Assembly: GCF_009498035.1 (NCBI RefSeq)
Contig: NZ_CP034550.1
Span: forward strand, 7,874,001 to 7,938,000
Direction: 5' to 3'
DNA from: Saccharothrix syringae
Lineage (GTDB): Bacteria; Actinomycetota; Actinomycetes; Mycobacteriales; Pseudonocardiaceae
DNA: 64,000 bases
Shown: positions 1-7,448 of the stretch, piece after piece
How the letters are laid out: every line of letters begins with the position of its first letter
How positions within the stretch are numbered: the first letter of the stretch is position 1
Made by a program: the position numbers and the translations under genes
Notes under the pieces: model-generated
The model's input: the letters and a program-made list of their open reading frames with translations, nothing else
Told to the model about the DNA's origin: nothing
Database searches by the model: none

Positions 1-1176
1 ATACGGACTCACGTACAGCTCCGTCGCCGACGGCTTGCACGAGTACGTGTGCACCACGTTCGTCTTCAACGTCGCCCACGCGATGTACTTGCCCACGACC
101 GGCGCCGTGTGCATCTGCAGGTACGACCGCGACCGACCGGCCCGACCGGCACCCAGCGACGTCGCGTTGAGGTACCCCGCCTTCAGATTGCCCAAATCAC
201 CGGAGGTCTTGTCGAAGTTGCGCTCGTCCGGCCACGGGTCCTGCACCACCACGTGGTGCACCTTCCAGCACTTCTCGCAGTAGTACTCCGGGTCGATCAC
301 CACCGGGTACGTCGTACCGGGATCGGCCAGGAACTCCCGGTCCGGTAGCACGGCTACGGTGTCCGCGCCGACCTCGACCCCCATCTCCGCCCGACGGTCC
401 CCCTCCGCAGGCCCCTCGGTGTGGTTGTCCGCACTCCCGCCCGAGGAATCCCACATCGACGAGGCGTCACCGGAGAACACCCGCACACCCGCCTCGTCCC
501 GCACCACCAGGTCACCACCCGGAGCCGGACCCTCCTGCACCCGCACCCCCCGCGCGTGCGTGCGGAACGCGATCCGCTCCAACCCCGCACCCTCCACGGC
601 CCGCGCGGTCTTGACCACCAACACCTCGTTGAACCCGTTGATCGTCGCCTCGACCTTCAGGTCCACCCCCGGCAACACCTCCGGATACGTCAACGACGCC
701 CCGTCCCCCACCCCCGGCGGCAGATCACGCCCCCAACCCAACCCGACCTCGTCGCCATCCCGCGCCAACCGCGCCACGACGTCATCGGCCGACCCCTCAC
801 CACCCGGCGAGAACACCACGTCCACCGGAGCCGCCTTCGGACCGAACGTCCCGTCCGCCCGACGCTCCAACTCCAGGTCCACCGGCACCCAGCCACCGTC
901 ACGCCGCACCCGCACCGGCAGGAGGTGCTGCGTGAACGTGAACGAACCGTCCGGATTGGCCTTCAGCTCATCGGTCTCCGTGGTCGCCGACTCCACCACC
1001 ACCGACTCACCACGCGCCGCCGCATACCGCGACGCCGTCGCCTCGTCCGGCGCCGAATCGGGCACCGCCCGCGCGACCGCCGACTGCGGCGTCACCACCC
1101 CCGACGCCACGACAACGGCCAGTCCCGTCATGAAAGCGCGCAGGGGCCAACCCCGCGCATGCACGCGCGAACGCAT
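1..1176 (-). CDS. Secreted DNRLRE-type protein, N-terminal part (runs off left edge)
   Basis: An uninterrupted minus-strand frame runs from an ATG at 1176 to the window edge, so the C-terminus is missing. The start is supported by a GGGGGGAAG ribosome site about 7 bases upstream. The N-terminus is a signal peptide: basic residues, a hydrophobic stretch (FMTGLAVVVASGVV) and a small-residue cleavage zone (AVARA). The mature part is Gly/Val-rich and has the texture of actinobacterial RHS/LamG-type secreted proteins: 'GGWVPVDLEL', 'YPEVLPGVDLKVEA', 'VLVVKTARAV'. Residues from about 320 on (WPDERNF, LGNLKAGY, RSYLQM) resemble a DNRLRE domain, a beta-sandwich common at the head of very large secreted polymorphic-toxin or wall-associated proteins. 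Whether a toxin tip follows cannot be seen. The family call rests on motif memory, not a search. Confidence 0.72.
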   Translation of the reverse strand, partial: MRSRVHARGWPLRAFMTGLAVVVASGVVTPQSAVARAVPDSAPDEATASRYAAARGESVVVESATTETDELKANPDGSFTFTQHLLPVRVRRDGGWVPVDLELERRADGTFGPKAAPVDVVFSPGGEGSADDVVARLARDGDEVGLGWGRDLPPGVGDGASLTYPEVLPGVDLKVEATINGFNEVLVVKTARAVEGAGLERIAFRTHARGVRVQEGPAPGGDLVVRDEAGVRVFSGDASSMWDSSGGSADNHTEGPAEGDRRAEMGVEVGADTVAVLPDREFLADPGTTYPVVIDPEYYCEKCWKVHHVVVQDPWPDERNFDKTSGDLGNLKAGYLNATSLGAGRAGRSRSYLQMHTAPVVGKYIAWATLKTNVVHTYSCKPSATELYVSPY

Positions 1177-1393
1177 GAACCGACTTCCCCCCGTACCGCG
1201 CCCCACCGCGCGGGTTGCCACAAGTCCCCCGACCCGCAGAAGATCATGGACGTTTCAACGACCCCGGCACAGCAGCCGAACGGGCGAAACATCCTCACAA
1301 TCAGTGATCGCCGACGAACCGCCGCGCACGCCTGTCGCCCAAGTCGTCCGTCGAACCGCGGTACGCGGACCGCTGCGTGGGTATGTAGCGGCC
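1177..1393. promoter_or_regulatory. Divergent intergenic region
   Basis: About 217 bases separate the minus-strand secreted protein and the plus-strand YihY-like gene. It must hold promoters for both. It is less GC-rich than its surroundings, but I see no convincing -35/-10 pair or dyad. Confidence 0.4.
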
Positions 1394-2215
1394 ATGTCCC
1401 TCATCCGCGCGGTGCTGCGTCACGCGTTGGGCGCGCTGCGCGGGCGCGACCTGGCGCTGTGGGCGGCGGGTGTCACGTTCTTCGCCGGGCTCGCGGTGGT
1501 GCCCGTGCTGTTGTTGGCGCTGCGCGGTGCGGCGGAGTTGTTCGGTGCGGACCTCGTGGTCGACGGGGCTCGGTTGCTCGCCGGCTCGCTGCCGGGCGCC
1601 CAGCGGGTCGGGCCGGCGGTGGAGGGGCTCGCTTCCGCCGCCGTGGGGGCGTCGTGGTGGGTCTTGCTCTCCGCGTTGCTGCCGGCCAGTTTGTACGGCG
1701 AGGGGTTGCGGCGGGGGATGGCGCAACTGGCCAACGAACCGGTCGGTGCCGGGACGGGCTGGTTGGGGCGGCTGGGGTTCGTGCCGGTGATCGTGGTGGC
1801 GCCGTTGTTGGTGGCGGCGCCTCTGGCCACTGCGCCTTGGGTGGCTCCTCGGTATTCGGGGGGCGGGTGGTCGGCGGCGCTGGGGGTGGTCGTGTCCTTC
1901 CACGTCGACTGGGTGGCGTTGTCGGTGGCCCTCGGCTTGATCTTCCTGGCCACCGGGCCCTCCGTGCTCTCCCGCCGGCAGGCGGTGGTGGGCGGGTTCG
2001 CGGTGGGCGCCGTGGTCACCGGGTTCCTGCACGGGTTCCTCCTGTTCCTGGCGATCCCGGTGGACTGGGCGTTCCCGTTCGCCGGGTTGCGGGGGGCCGG
2101 GGTGGTGGGTGCGCTGGGGCTGTGGACGTACCTGCTGCACGTGGTCCTGCTGTTCGGCTATCGGGTGTTGCTGAGCTTCCGCGCTGTACGGCACCGGGGT
2201 GACGTGGTCTCCTGA
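1394..2215 (+). CDS. YihY/BrkB-like integral membrane protein
   Basis: This 273-residue protein starts at the ATG at 1394 (MSLIRAVLRHALGALRGRDLALW). The open frame extends further upstream, but that part overlaps the divergent gene and is low-quality coding. It has about six hydrophobic segments: VTFFAGLAVVPVLLLALRG, a stretch near residues 90-105, FVPVIVVAPLLVAAPL, ALGVVVSFHVDW with ALGLIFLATG, VVTGFLHGFLLFLAIP, and GALGLWTYLLHVVLLFGY. The N-terminal 'RDLALWAAGVTFFAGLAVVP' pattern and overall size fit the YihY/virulence factor BrkB family (formerly mislabelled ribonuclease BN), inner-membrane proteins of uncertain function. Its stop overlaps the likely start of the next gene, so the two are probably co-translated. 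Confidence 0.72.
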   Translation: MSLIRAVLRHALGALRGRDLALWAAGVTFFAGLAVVPVLLLALRGAAELFGADLVVDGARLLAGSLPGAQRVGPAVEGLASAAVGASWWVLLSALLPASLYGEGLRRGMAQLANEPVGAGTGWLGRLGFVPVIVVAPLLVAAPLATAPWVAPRYSGGGWSAALGVVVSFHVDWVALSVALGLIFLATGPSVLSRRQAVVGGFAVGAVVTGFLHGFLLFLAIPVDWAFPFAGLRGAGVVGALGLWTYLLHVVLLFGYRVLLSFRAVRHRGDVVS

Positions 2216-5108
2216 TGGCGTGCCTGGTGACGAGTCGACCGCGGGAGCGCACAACGAGGTCACCGGCTCCGCCGACGCGATCGTCCAGGCCGGGAGCATC
2301 CGCGGTGGCGTCCACCTGACGGCTCGGGGGCCGCTGGTGCGGTCCGCCTACCTGGAGCAGGTGGCGCGCATCGCGCCGGAGGAGTTGCGGGACCGCGGTG
2401 CGGAGCTGGCCGAACTGGCTTCCTGGTGCTCCGGGGACGGGGAGCCGTACCGGTGGTTGCGGGCGCCGGCGTGGGCCGGGAAGTCGGCGCTGATGTCGTG
2501 GTTCGCGCTGCACCCGCCGGAGGGGGTGCGGGTGGTGTCGTTCTTCGTCACCGCGCGCCTGTCCGGGCAGAGCGACAAGACCGCGTTCGCCGAGGTCGTC
2601 ATCGAGCAGTTGGCCGAGTTGCTGCGCGAGCCGCTGCCCCCGCTGCTCACCGACGCCACCCGGGACGCCCACCTGCTCGGCCTGCTGGGCCGGGCCGCGG
2701 CCGCGTGCCGGGAGCGGGGTGAGCGGCTGGTGCTCCTGGTCGACGGGCTGGACGAGGATCGGCGGCCGGGTGGGCACAGCATCGCCGCGCTGCTGCCGCG
2801 GGTCCCGGTCGCCGGGTCGCGGGTGCTCGTGTCCGGGCGGCCGGACCCGCCGGTGCCCGCCGACGTGCCCGCCCGCCACCCGTTGCGCGACCCGGGCGTG
2901 GTGCGGGAGCTGTCGCGGTCGACCCACGCGGCGGTGGCGCGGGCGGACGCCGAGCGGGAGCTGGCCCACCTGCTGCGCGGCGACGAGACCGGGCAGGAGC
3001 TGCTGGGGCTGGTCGCCGCGGCGGGCGGCGGGGTGACGGCGGCGGACCTGGCCGAGCTGTCCGGGCGGCCGGTGTGGGAGGTGGAGGAGCAGCTCGGGGC
3101 GGTGACCGGGCGGACGTTCAGCCGGCGCGGGCGGGTGTACCTGATGGCGCACGAGCAGTTGCAGCAGGACGCCGTGCGGATGCTCGGTGGCGCGCGGCTG
3201 GCCGGGTTCCGGCGGCGGCTGCACGAGTGGGCCGACGCCCACCGCGACCGCGGGTGGCCCGCGGGCACGCCCGAGTACCTGCTGGTGGGGTACTTCCGGC
3301 TGCTGCGCGAGACCGGCGAGGTGGCCCGGCTGACCCGGTGCGCGCTCGACCGGGCCCGGCACGCGCGGCTGGCCGACCTGACCGGCGGTGACAGCGCCGC
3401 GCTGACCGAGGTGGCCGCGGCGCAGGAGGTCCTGCACGGGCAGGCCGACCCGGACCTGCTCGCGGTGGTGCGGCTGGGCATCCACCGCGACGAGCTGGTC
3501 AACCGGAACGTCCTGGTGCCCGCCGGGCTGCCCGAGGCATGGGTGCGGCTCGGGCAGGTCGCGCGGGCGGAGGCGCTGGCCTGGTCGCTGCCCGACCCGG
3601 CGCAGCGGGCGCGGGCCCTGCTCGCGGTGTCGCGGGCGGTCGCCGCGACCGGGGACGCGGCACGGGCCGAGGCGATCGGACGGGTGGCCCACCCCTGGGA
3701 GAGGTCCGTCCGGCGGGTGTCGGAGGAGCCGTCGCCGGGTGGCAGGCGGACGTACAGCGGCGCCCGCCGCACGTCCCGGAGCCGCGTCGACGAGGTGCTG
3801 GAGGCACTGAAGCGGGGTGACGTCGAACTCGGGGCGCGCTTGGCGATGACCCTGCCGCGCGGTCGTCGGGAGTCGGTGGTCTGGGTGGCGCTGGTGCGGG
3901 CGTTGGCCCGGAAGGGTCGGCTCTCCCGGGCCGAGGTCGTGGCCCGGGGCATCAAGCGGTCGGTCTCGCGGGCCGAGGCGCTGACCGCGCTGGTGGTGCC
4001 GCTCGCCGACGCGGGCGACACCGCTCGGGCCGAGGCGCTGGCCACCGAGGCGGAGCGCGTGGTGCGCCTGGCCGACGTGCTCCCGGAGCCCGAGGTGGTG
4101 ACCGGGGTGCTCGTCGCGGCGGCCTCGGCCGGGGACGTGGGCACCGCCGAGGCGCTGGCGCGGTCGCTCGCCGACTCGCGGCAGCGGGATCGCGCGTTGG
4201 CCGGGCTGGTCGGCGTGGTGGCGCGCGGTGGGGACGTCGGGCGGGCCGACGCGGTGGCGGCGACGGTGGAAGACCCGCACCTGCGCGCGTTGGCGGTGCT
4301 CGCGGTGGGGCGGGCGCGGGGTGACGTGGGGCGGTGCTCGGACGAGGTGCGCGCGTTGGTGGGTGCGGTGCGGCACGCGTACGAGCGCGACGAGGTTCGG
4401 GCCGCGCTGTCGGCCGCGCTGGCCGATGGCGGGGACTTCGACGGGGCGGAGCGGGTGGCGCGGGCGGTCGGCAACCCGGAGTGGCGGGGGCGTGCGCTGG
4501 TGCACCTGGCCGGTGCGGTCGCCGCGACGGGGGACCTGGACCGGGCCGACGCGGTGGCGACCGGCGATCAGGCGCTGGCGGTGGTCGCGCGGGTGGTCGG
4601 GGACCCGGTGCGGGCGCGGGCCGTGCCCGATCCGCGGTGGCGGGTGCACGCGTTGGCCGGGCTGGTCGGCGCGGTGTCCGTCGACGAGCTGGTCGCGGCC
4701 CTCGGGGAGGTCGGGTACACGGCGCAGCGGGTGCAGGCGTCGCGCGAGGTGGCGGTGGCGATCGCGGCCCGTGGCGAGGTCGAGCGGGCGGAGCGGTTCG
4801 CGCGGTCGATCGCCGTGCCGTCGTGGCGGGCGCGGGCGCTGGCCGACCTGGTGCCGGTGGTCGCCCGCACCGGGCTGGACCGGGCGCGGGCGCTGGCCGG
4901 GGCCATCGACGACCCGGGGGTGCGGGCGCGGGCCCTGGCGTCGCTCGTGCCGCTGTGCGCGGGGGTCGAGGCCGAGCGGCTGGTGGTGGCCGTGGTCGCG
5001 GAGCACGAGTGGCGGGCGGTGTTGCCGGTGCTGCCGGGGGTGCGGCCCGACATCGCGTCGGCGGTGGCCCGGGACCTCCTCGCCGTACTGCGCGAACGGG
5101 CGGTGTGA
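2199..5108 (+). CDS. STAND-type P-loop NTPase with C-terminal tandem helical repeats
   Basis: A 969-residue cytoplasmic protein with no membrane segments. Near the N-terminus (about residues 20-40) is a Gly-rich beta motif, IVQAGSIRGGVHL, often seen at the head of actinobacterial STAND and effector-associated proteins. A P-loop follows (APAWAGKSAL, Lys95/Ser96), then a Walker B (RLVLLVDGLDED, about 177-187) and a winged-helix-like region near 265-330. From about residue 430 to the end come tandem units of roughly 33-36 residues with the pattern 'DPxxRARALAxLVxxVAxxGDxxRAEALA', predicted to form an alpha-solenoid. This is the layout of a ligand-sensing signal-transduction ATPase; some such proteins act in phage defence or programmed death, but no effector domain is visible. 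The GTG at 2199 overlaps the upstream stop; a GTG at 2220 is the alternative start. Confidence 0.7.
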   Translation: MTWSPDGVPGDESTAGAHNEVTGSADAIVQAGSIRGGVHLTARGPLVRSAYLEQVARIAPEELRDRGAELAELASWCSGDGEPYRWLRAPAWAGKSALMSWFALHPPEGVRVVSFFVTARLSGQSDKTAFAEVVIEQLAELLREPLPPLLTDATRDAHLLGLLGRAAAACRERGERLVLLVDGLDEDRRPGGHSIAALLPRVPVAGSRVLVSGRPDPPVPADVPARHPLRDPGVVRELSRSTHAAVARADAERELAHLLRGDETGQELLGLVAAAGGGVTAADLAELSGRPVWEVEEQLGAVTGRTFSRRGRVYLMAHEQLQQDAVRMLGGARLAGFRRRLHEWADAHRDRGWPAGTPEYLLVGYFRLLRETGEVARLTRCALDRARHARLADLTGGDSAALTEVAAAQEVLHGQADPDLLAVVRLGIHRDELVNRNVLVPAGLPEAWVRLGQVARAEALAWSLPDPAQRARALLAVSRAVAATGDAARAEAIGRVAHPWERSVRRVSEEPSPGGRRTYSGARRTSRSRVDEVLEALKRGDVELGARLAMTLPRGRRESVVWVALVRALARKGRLSRAEVVARGIKRSVSRAEALTALVVPLADAGDTARAEALATEAERVVRLADVLPEPEVVTGVLVAAASAGDVGTAEALARSLADSRQRDRALAGLVGVVARGGDVGRADAVAATVEDPHLRALAVLAVGRARGDVGRCSDEVRALVGAVRHAYERDEVRAALSAALADGGDFDGAERVARAVGNPEWRGRALVHLAGAVAATGDLDRADAVATGDQALAVVARVVGDPVRARAVPDPRWRVHALAGLVGAVSVDELVAALGEVGYTAQRVQASREVAVAIAARGEVERAERFARSIAVPSWRARALADLVPVVARTGLDRARALAGAIDDPGVRARALASLVPLCAGVEAERLVVAVVAEHEWRAVLPVLPGVRPDIASAVARDLLAVLRERAV

Positions 5109-5150
5109 GCGAGGGCACAGCGTTTCCTGGACAGGGACTGGAACAACAAA

Positions 5151-5171
5151 GTTGAGCCGGTCGTTGTCAAG
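5151..5171. promoter_or_regulatory. HAIR-like operator (candidate HspR site)
   Basis: TTGAG at 5152-5156 and GTCAAG at 5166-5171 are separated by nine bases. The HspR operator HAIR is CTTGAGT-N7-ACTCAAG. The spacing is exact and 10 of the 12 outer-arm positions (CTTGAG, CTCAAG) match. It lies about 50 bases before the likely start of a small heat-shock gene, where an HspR site is expected. Confidence 0.5.
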
Positions 5172-5221
5172 TTCGGAAGGCGGGGATGACCGCCAAGAGC
5201 GAGTTCCAGGAGGCGAGCGCC

Positions 5222-5680
5222 ATGTTGATGCGCACTGACCCCTTCCGGCAGTGGGAGCGGCTGACCCAGCAGGTGTTCGGCCCCGAGGGCACGTCGTTCC
5301 GCCCTGCCGCCATGCCGATGGACGCCTACCGCGACGGTGACGAGTTCGTCGTCCGGTTCGACGTGCCGGGCGTGCGGGCCGAGGACATCGACCTCAAGGT
5401 GGAGCGCGACGTGCTCACCGTGCGGGCCGAGCGCGCGGTCGAGACCGGCGAGGGCGTCCAGTGGCAGGTCACCGAGCGGCCCCGGGGTGCGTTCTCCCGG
5501 CAGGTGTTCCTCGGTGACGCGGTGGACAGCGAGCGGATCGAGGCGGACTACGAGGCCGGCGTGCTGACGGTTCGCATCCCGGTCGCCCGGAAGGCCCAGC
5601 CCCGGAAGATCAGCGTCGCGGTGGGCCGGCGCGAGGTGGCGGAGCCGGTCGAGGCACCGCGCGAGGCGGTCGGGGCCTGA
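5222..5680 (+). CDS. Hsp20/alpha-crystallin small heat-shock protein
   Basis: A 152-residue holdase chaperone that binds unfolding proteins without ATP. The start at 5222 (MLMRTDPFRQWERLTQQVFG) is preferred over an upstream ATG at 5186 because AGGAGG lies at 5208-5213, eight bases before it, and because actinobacterial Hsp18/Hsp20 proteins commonly begin this way. The alpha-crystallin domain covers about residues 30-125: 'AYRDGDEFVVRFDVPGV' and 'DIDLKVERDVLTVRAER', then the closing strand 'YEAGVLTVRIPV' that holds the conserved family motif. A short charged tail follows. It stands alone behind a HAIR-like operator and is convergent with the next gene. Confidence 0.93.
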   Translation: MLMRTDPFRQWERLTQQVFGPEGTSFRPAAMPMDAYRDGDEFVVRFDVPGVRAEDIDLKVERDVLTVRAERAVETGEGVQWQVTERPRGAFSRQVFLGDAVDSERIEADYEAGVLTVRIPVARKAQPRKISVAVGRREVAEPVEAPREAVGA

Positions 5681-5755
5681 GCGGCGTGCGGGCGAGGCGG
5701 GGGCCGGACGGTCGTCGCCTCGCCGGCAGGACGAGGTCTGAGGGATAACCAGGTG

Positions 5756-5783
5756 TGCCCCGGTCGTGTGCGCGGCCGGGGCA
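5756..5783. terminator. Intergenic hairpin between convergent genes
   Basis: TGCCCCGG pairs perfectly with CCGGGGCA around a 12-base loop, between the Hsp20 gene and the convergent CBM2 gene. It could end transcription from either side. No T-tract is present, as is usual in high-GC actinomycetes. Confidence 0.5.
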
Positions 5784-5846
5784 TCGCCGTGGGGACGGCC
5801 GGGTGTGCCCGCGCGCGAAACCCGGGTCGTCGCCGGGTGCGCCCGG

Positions 5847-6575
5847 TCAACCGGCCGGCCGCAGGTACGGCTCCGGGGTGCAGCTCAACCACGGACCACC
5901 CGGGTGTTGGCCGTACGTGGCCTGGAAACCGAGCGTCACCGACGCGCCGGGCGCCAGGCGGCGGTTCCACGGCTGGGCGCTCAACGCGGCCGCCGTGGCG
6001 TACTGGCCCCACGTGCTCTGCCACGAACCGGTGACGCGCTCGTCCCCGGCGAACCGCGCCACCACCGTCCAGTCGGTGATCTCCGACCGCCCGGTGTTGG
6101 TCACCGTCGCGGTGGTGACCAGACCTCCCGGCCACGCCTCGGTGCGCTGGGTGACCCGGCAGTCCTGGTTGACGTCGACGGGCAGCGGCAACGTGCTGGC
6201 GTAGGCGTGGATGACACCCGTCGTGACGTCGGGACCGGACACGGTGAAGTCCGCGGAGCCGAAGTTGGCGACCGAGATCAACCGCACCGGGCGGGGCACG
6301 TCCCAGTCGGCCGGGGTGAAGGTCAGGGTGTGCCGGTTGCTGACGAACACCACGCCGGGTGCCCGGTCCCCCAGCTCGACCACGGCGGTCACCTCCCGCG
6401 CCGGGGGCGCCGACAGGGCCACGGTCACCACCGCGCTGCCCGAGCCGGGCATGATCGTCCTCGCCGCTCCCCCACCGTGGTCGACCACCACCGCCGGCGG
6501 CTCGGCCGCCGCGGCGACCGCGGGTACTCCGGCCACCAGCCCGACCACCACCGGCACGATCCAACCCAGCACCAC
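5847..6575 (-). CDS. Secreted protein with C-terminal CBM2 cellulose-binding module
   Basis: A 242-residue protein with a signal peptide (MVLGWIVPVVVGLVAGVPAVAAAAE). Residues about 30-120 form a beta-rich domain: 'VVTVALSAPPAREVTAVVEL' followed by 'HTLTFTPADWDVPRPVRLISVA'. This matches the Calx-beta/Fn3-like linkers of actinobacterial glycoside hydrolases. Residues about 138-235 are a family 2 carbohydrate-binding module: CRVT at its start, 'TVTNTGRSEITDWTVVARF', the conserved Trp residues in 'SWQSTWGQY' and 'PWNRRLAPGASVTLGFQATYG', and a closing Cys (WLSC) that would pair with the first. No catalytic domain is present, so it probably binds polysaccharide or presents the N-terminal domain on it. 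Confidence 0.85.
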   Translation of the reverse strand: MVLGWIVPVVVGLVAGVPAVAAAAEPPAVVVDHGGGAARTIMPGSGSAVVTVALSAPPAREVTAVVELGDRAPGVVFVSNRHTLTFTPADWDVPRPVRLISVANFGSADFTVSGPDVTTGVIHAYASTLPLPVDVNQDCRVTQRTEAWPGGLVTTATVTNTGRSEITDWTVVARFAGDERVTGSWQSTWGQYATAAALSAQPWNRRLAPGASVTLGFQATYGQHPGGPWLSCTPEPYLRPAG

Positions 6576-6855
6576 GCCTCCCGCGGTTCGCCGCCCCCAC
6601 GGAGGATGCCCCGGTCACCGCCGGAAGACGACCGCCACCCGGAGTCACCGCCCGAGCCGGGCGGGGGCGTCCGCGTCGGTCACGAACGAGCGGGTCCCCC
6701 AGGGGGCACCCACCCGGTCGTCCCCGGCCCCGAGGGGAGGACAACCGGGTGGGTGACCGGCCGAGCGCGCCTGCCTCGGGGTGGGCAGTGCCCATGCAAC
6801 CAGCGCCACCACCGCCCCCCCCCGATCCGGACGGTGCTGGACGAAGCCGGACGCC
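6576..6855. other. Intergenic region, no gene seen
   Basis: Carries the promoter of the minus-strand CBM2 gene and the long hairpin at 6707-6755. Open frames here lack motifs and plausible starts. Confidence 0.4.
6707..6755. terminator. Long inverted repeat downstream of the TPR pseudogene
   Basis: CACCCACCCGGT (6707-6718) and ACCGGGTGGGTG (6744-6755) form a perfect 12-bp stem, extended inward by four more pairs (GTCC/GGAC) after one mismatch. It sits about 100 bases past the end of the minus-strand remnant and before the CBM2 gene, so it probably ends transcription from the remnant's promoter. Confidence 0.55.
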
Positions 6856-7244
6856 TCAGGCCGGCGCCTCGGCCACCCGCCCCTGGTCGGCCAGGCTCTC
6901 GCCGAGGTCGTTCAGCACCTCCGCCTGCAACCCGGTCTCGCCCCCAGGGGCCTCCTCGGCCTCCCCCAGCCGGCGGACCGCGTTGCCGAGGTTGTTGAGC
7001 GCGTGCGCCTCCCCGCCCCGGTCGCAGAACTCGCGGAACACCCGCCGCGCGTGCTCGTAGTTGGTCCTCGACCGCGCGAGGTCGCCGACGTCGTCCAGAG
7101 GGACTGCCGCACCACCCCGAGCCCGGTCCACACCGCGGCCAGGCCCCGCCGGTCGCCCAGCTCGGCGTCCAGCCACGCCCGCGCCGCGTCGCCGTCGGGC
7201 AGGGGCGGGGTGGCCGGGACCCCGGCGCGGGTGGTCACGACCAC
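6856..7244 (-). pseudogene. Decayed TPR-containing gene (AfsR/SARP-type fragment), frameshifted
   Basis: Two overlapping minus-strand frames each carry part of a TPR-type sequence. One (from 7244) reads 'ARAWLDAELGDRRGLAAVW' and 'TGLGVVRQSL', like the start of the helical region of AfsR/SARP or NB-ARC regulators ('ALAWLDAE' is a usual signature). The other frame continues with 'NYEHARRVFREF' and 'AHALNNLGNAVRRLGEAEEA', a classic TPR unit, then a degraded third unit ending at 6856. They join only if one base is gained or lost near 7098. The N-terminal DNA-binding and NTPase domains are absent, so this is a remnant. A sequencing error is possible but would not restore the missing domains. Confidence 0.5.
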
Positions 7245-7338
7245 CCGGTTCCCCGGTGTGATCGACCACTTCCCCCTCCCGGTCGTGCGTGGACCGGGCC
7301 CCCGTTGTCCTCCCGTCGGGCGATCGACAGGGCCCGGT

Positions 7339-7382
7339 AGGGGTATGCCCCTGAAACGGACGCATCACCCCTATGGGGGGTG
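7339..7382. promoter_or_regulatory. Two G/C-block palindromes upstream of the two-component system
   Basis: AGGGG-TATG-CCCCT at 7339-7352 and CACCCC-N5-GGGGTG at 7366-7382 lie in tandem 67-110 bases before the sensor kinase start. They look like a paired operator, perhaps for autoregulation. Confidence 0.45.
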
Positions 7383-7448
7383 ACAGGTCGCTACGATCTC
7401 CAGTCTGATGGTGTGTCCCCTAGCCGCACACGGGTGGAACACGGCCGC

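Noticed and set aside
359..1393. Long plus-strand frame upstream of and continuous with the YihY-like gene
   Set aside because: It is the antisense of the secreted protein gene, has low-complexity Arg/Pro/Thr composition, and lacks a start signal. The real start is ATG 1394.
2016..5118. Several long minus-strand frames across the STAND NTPase gene
   Set aside because: Arg/Pro/His-rich shadow translations caused by high third-position GC; no motifs.
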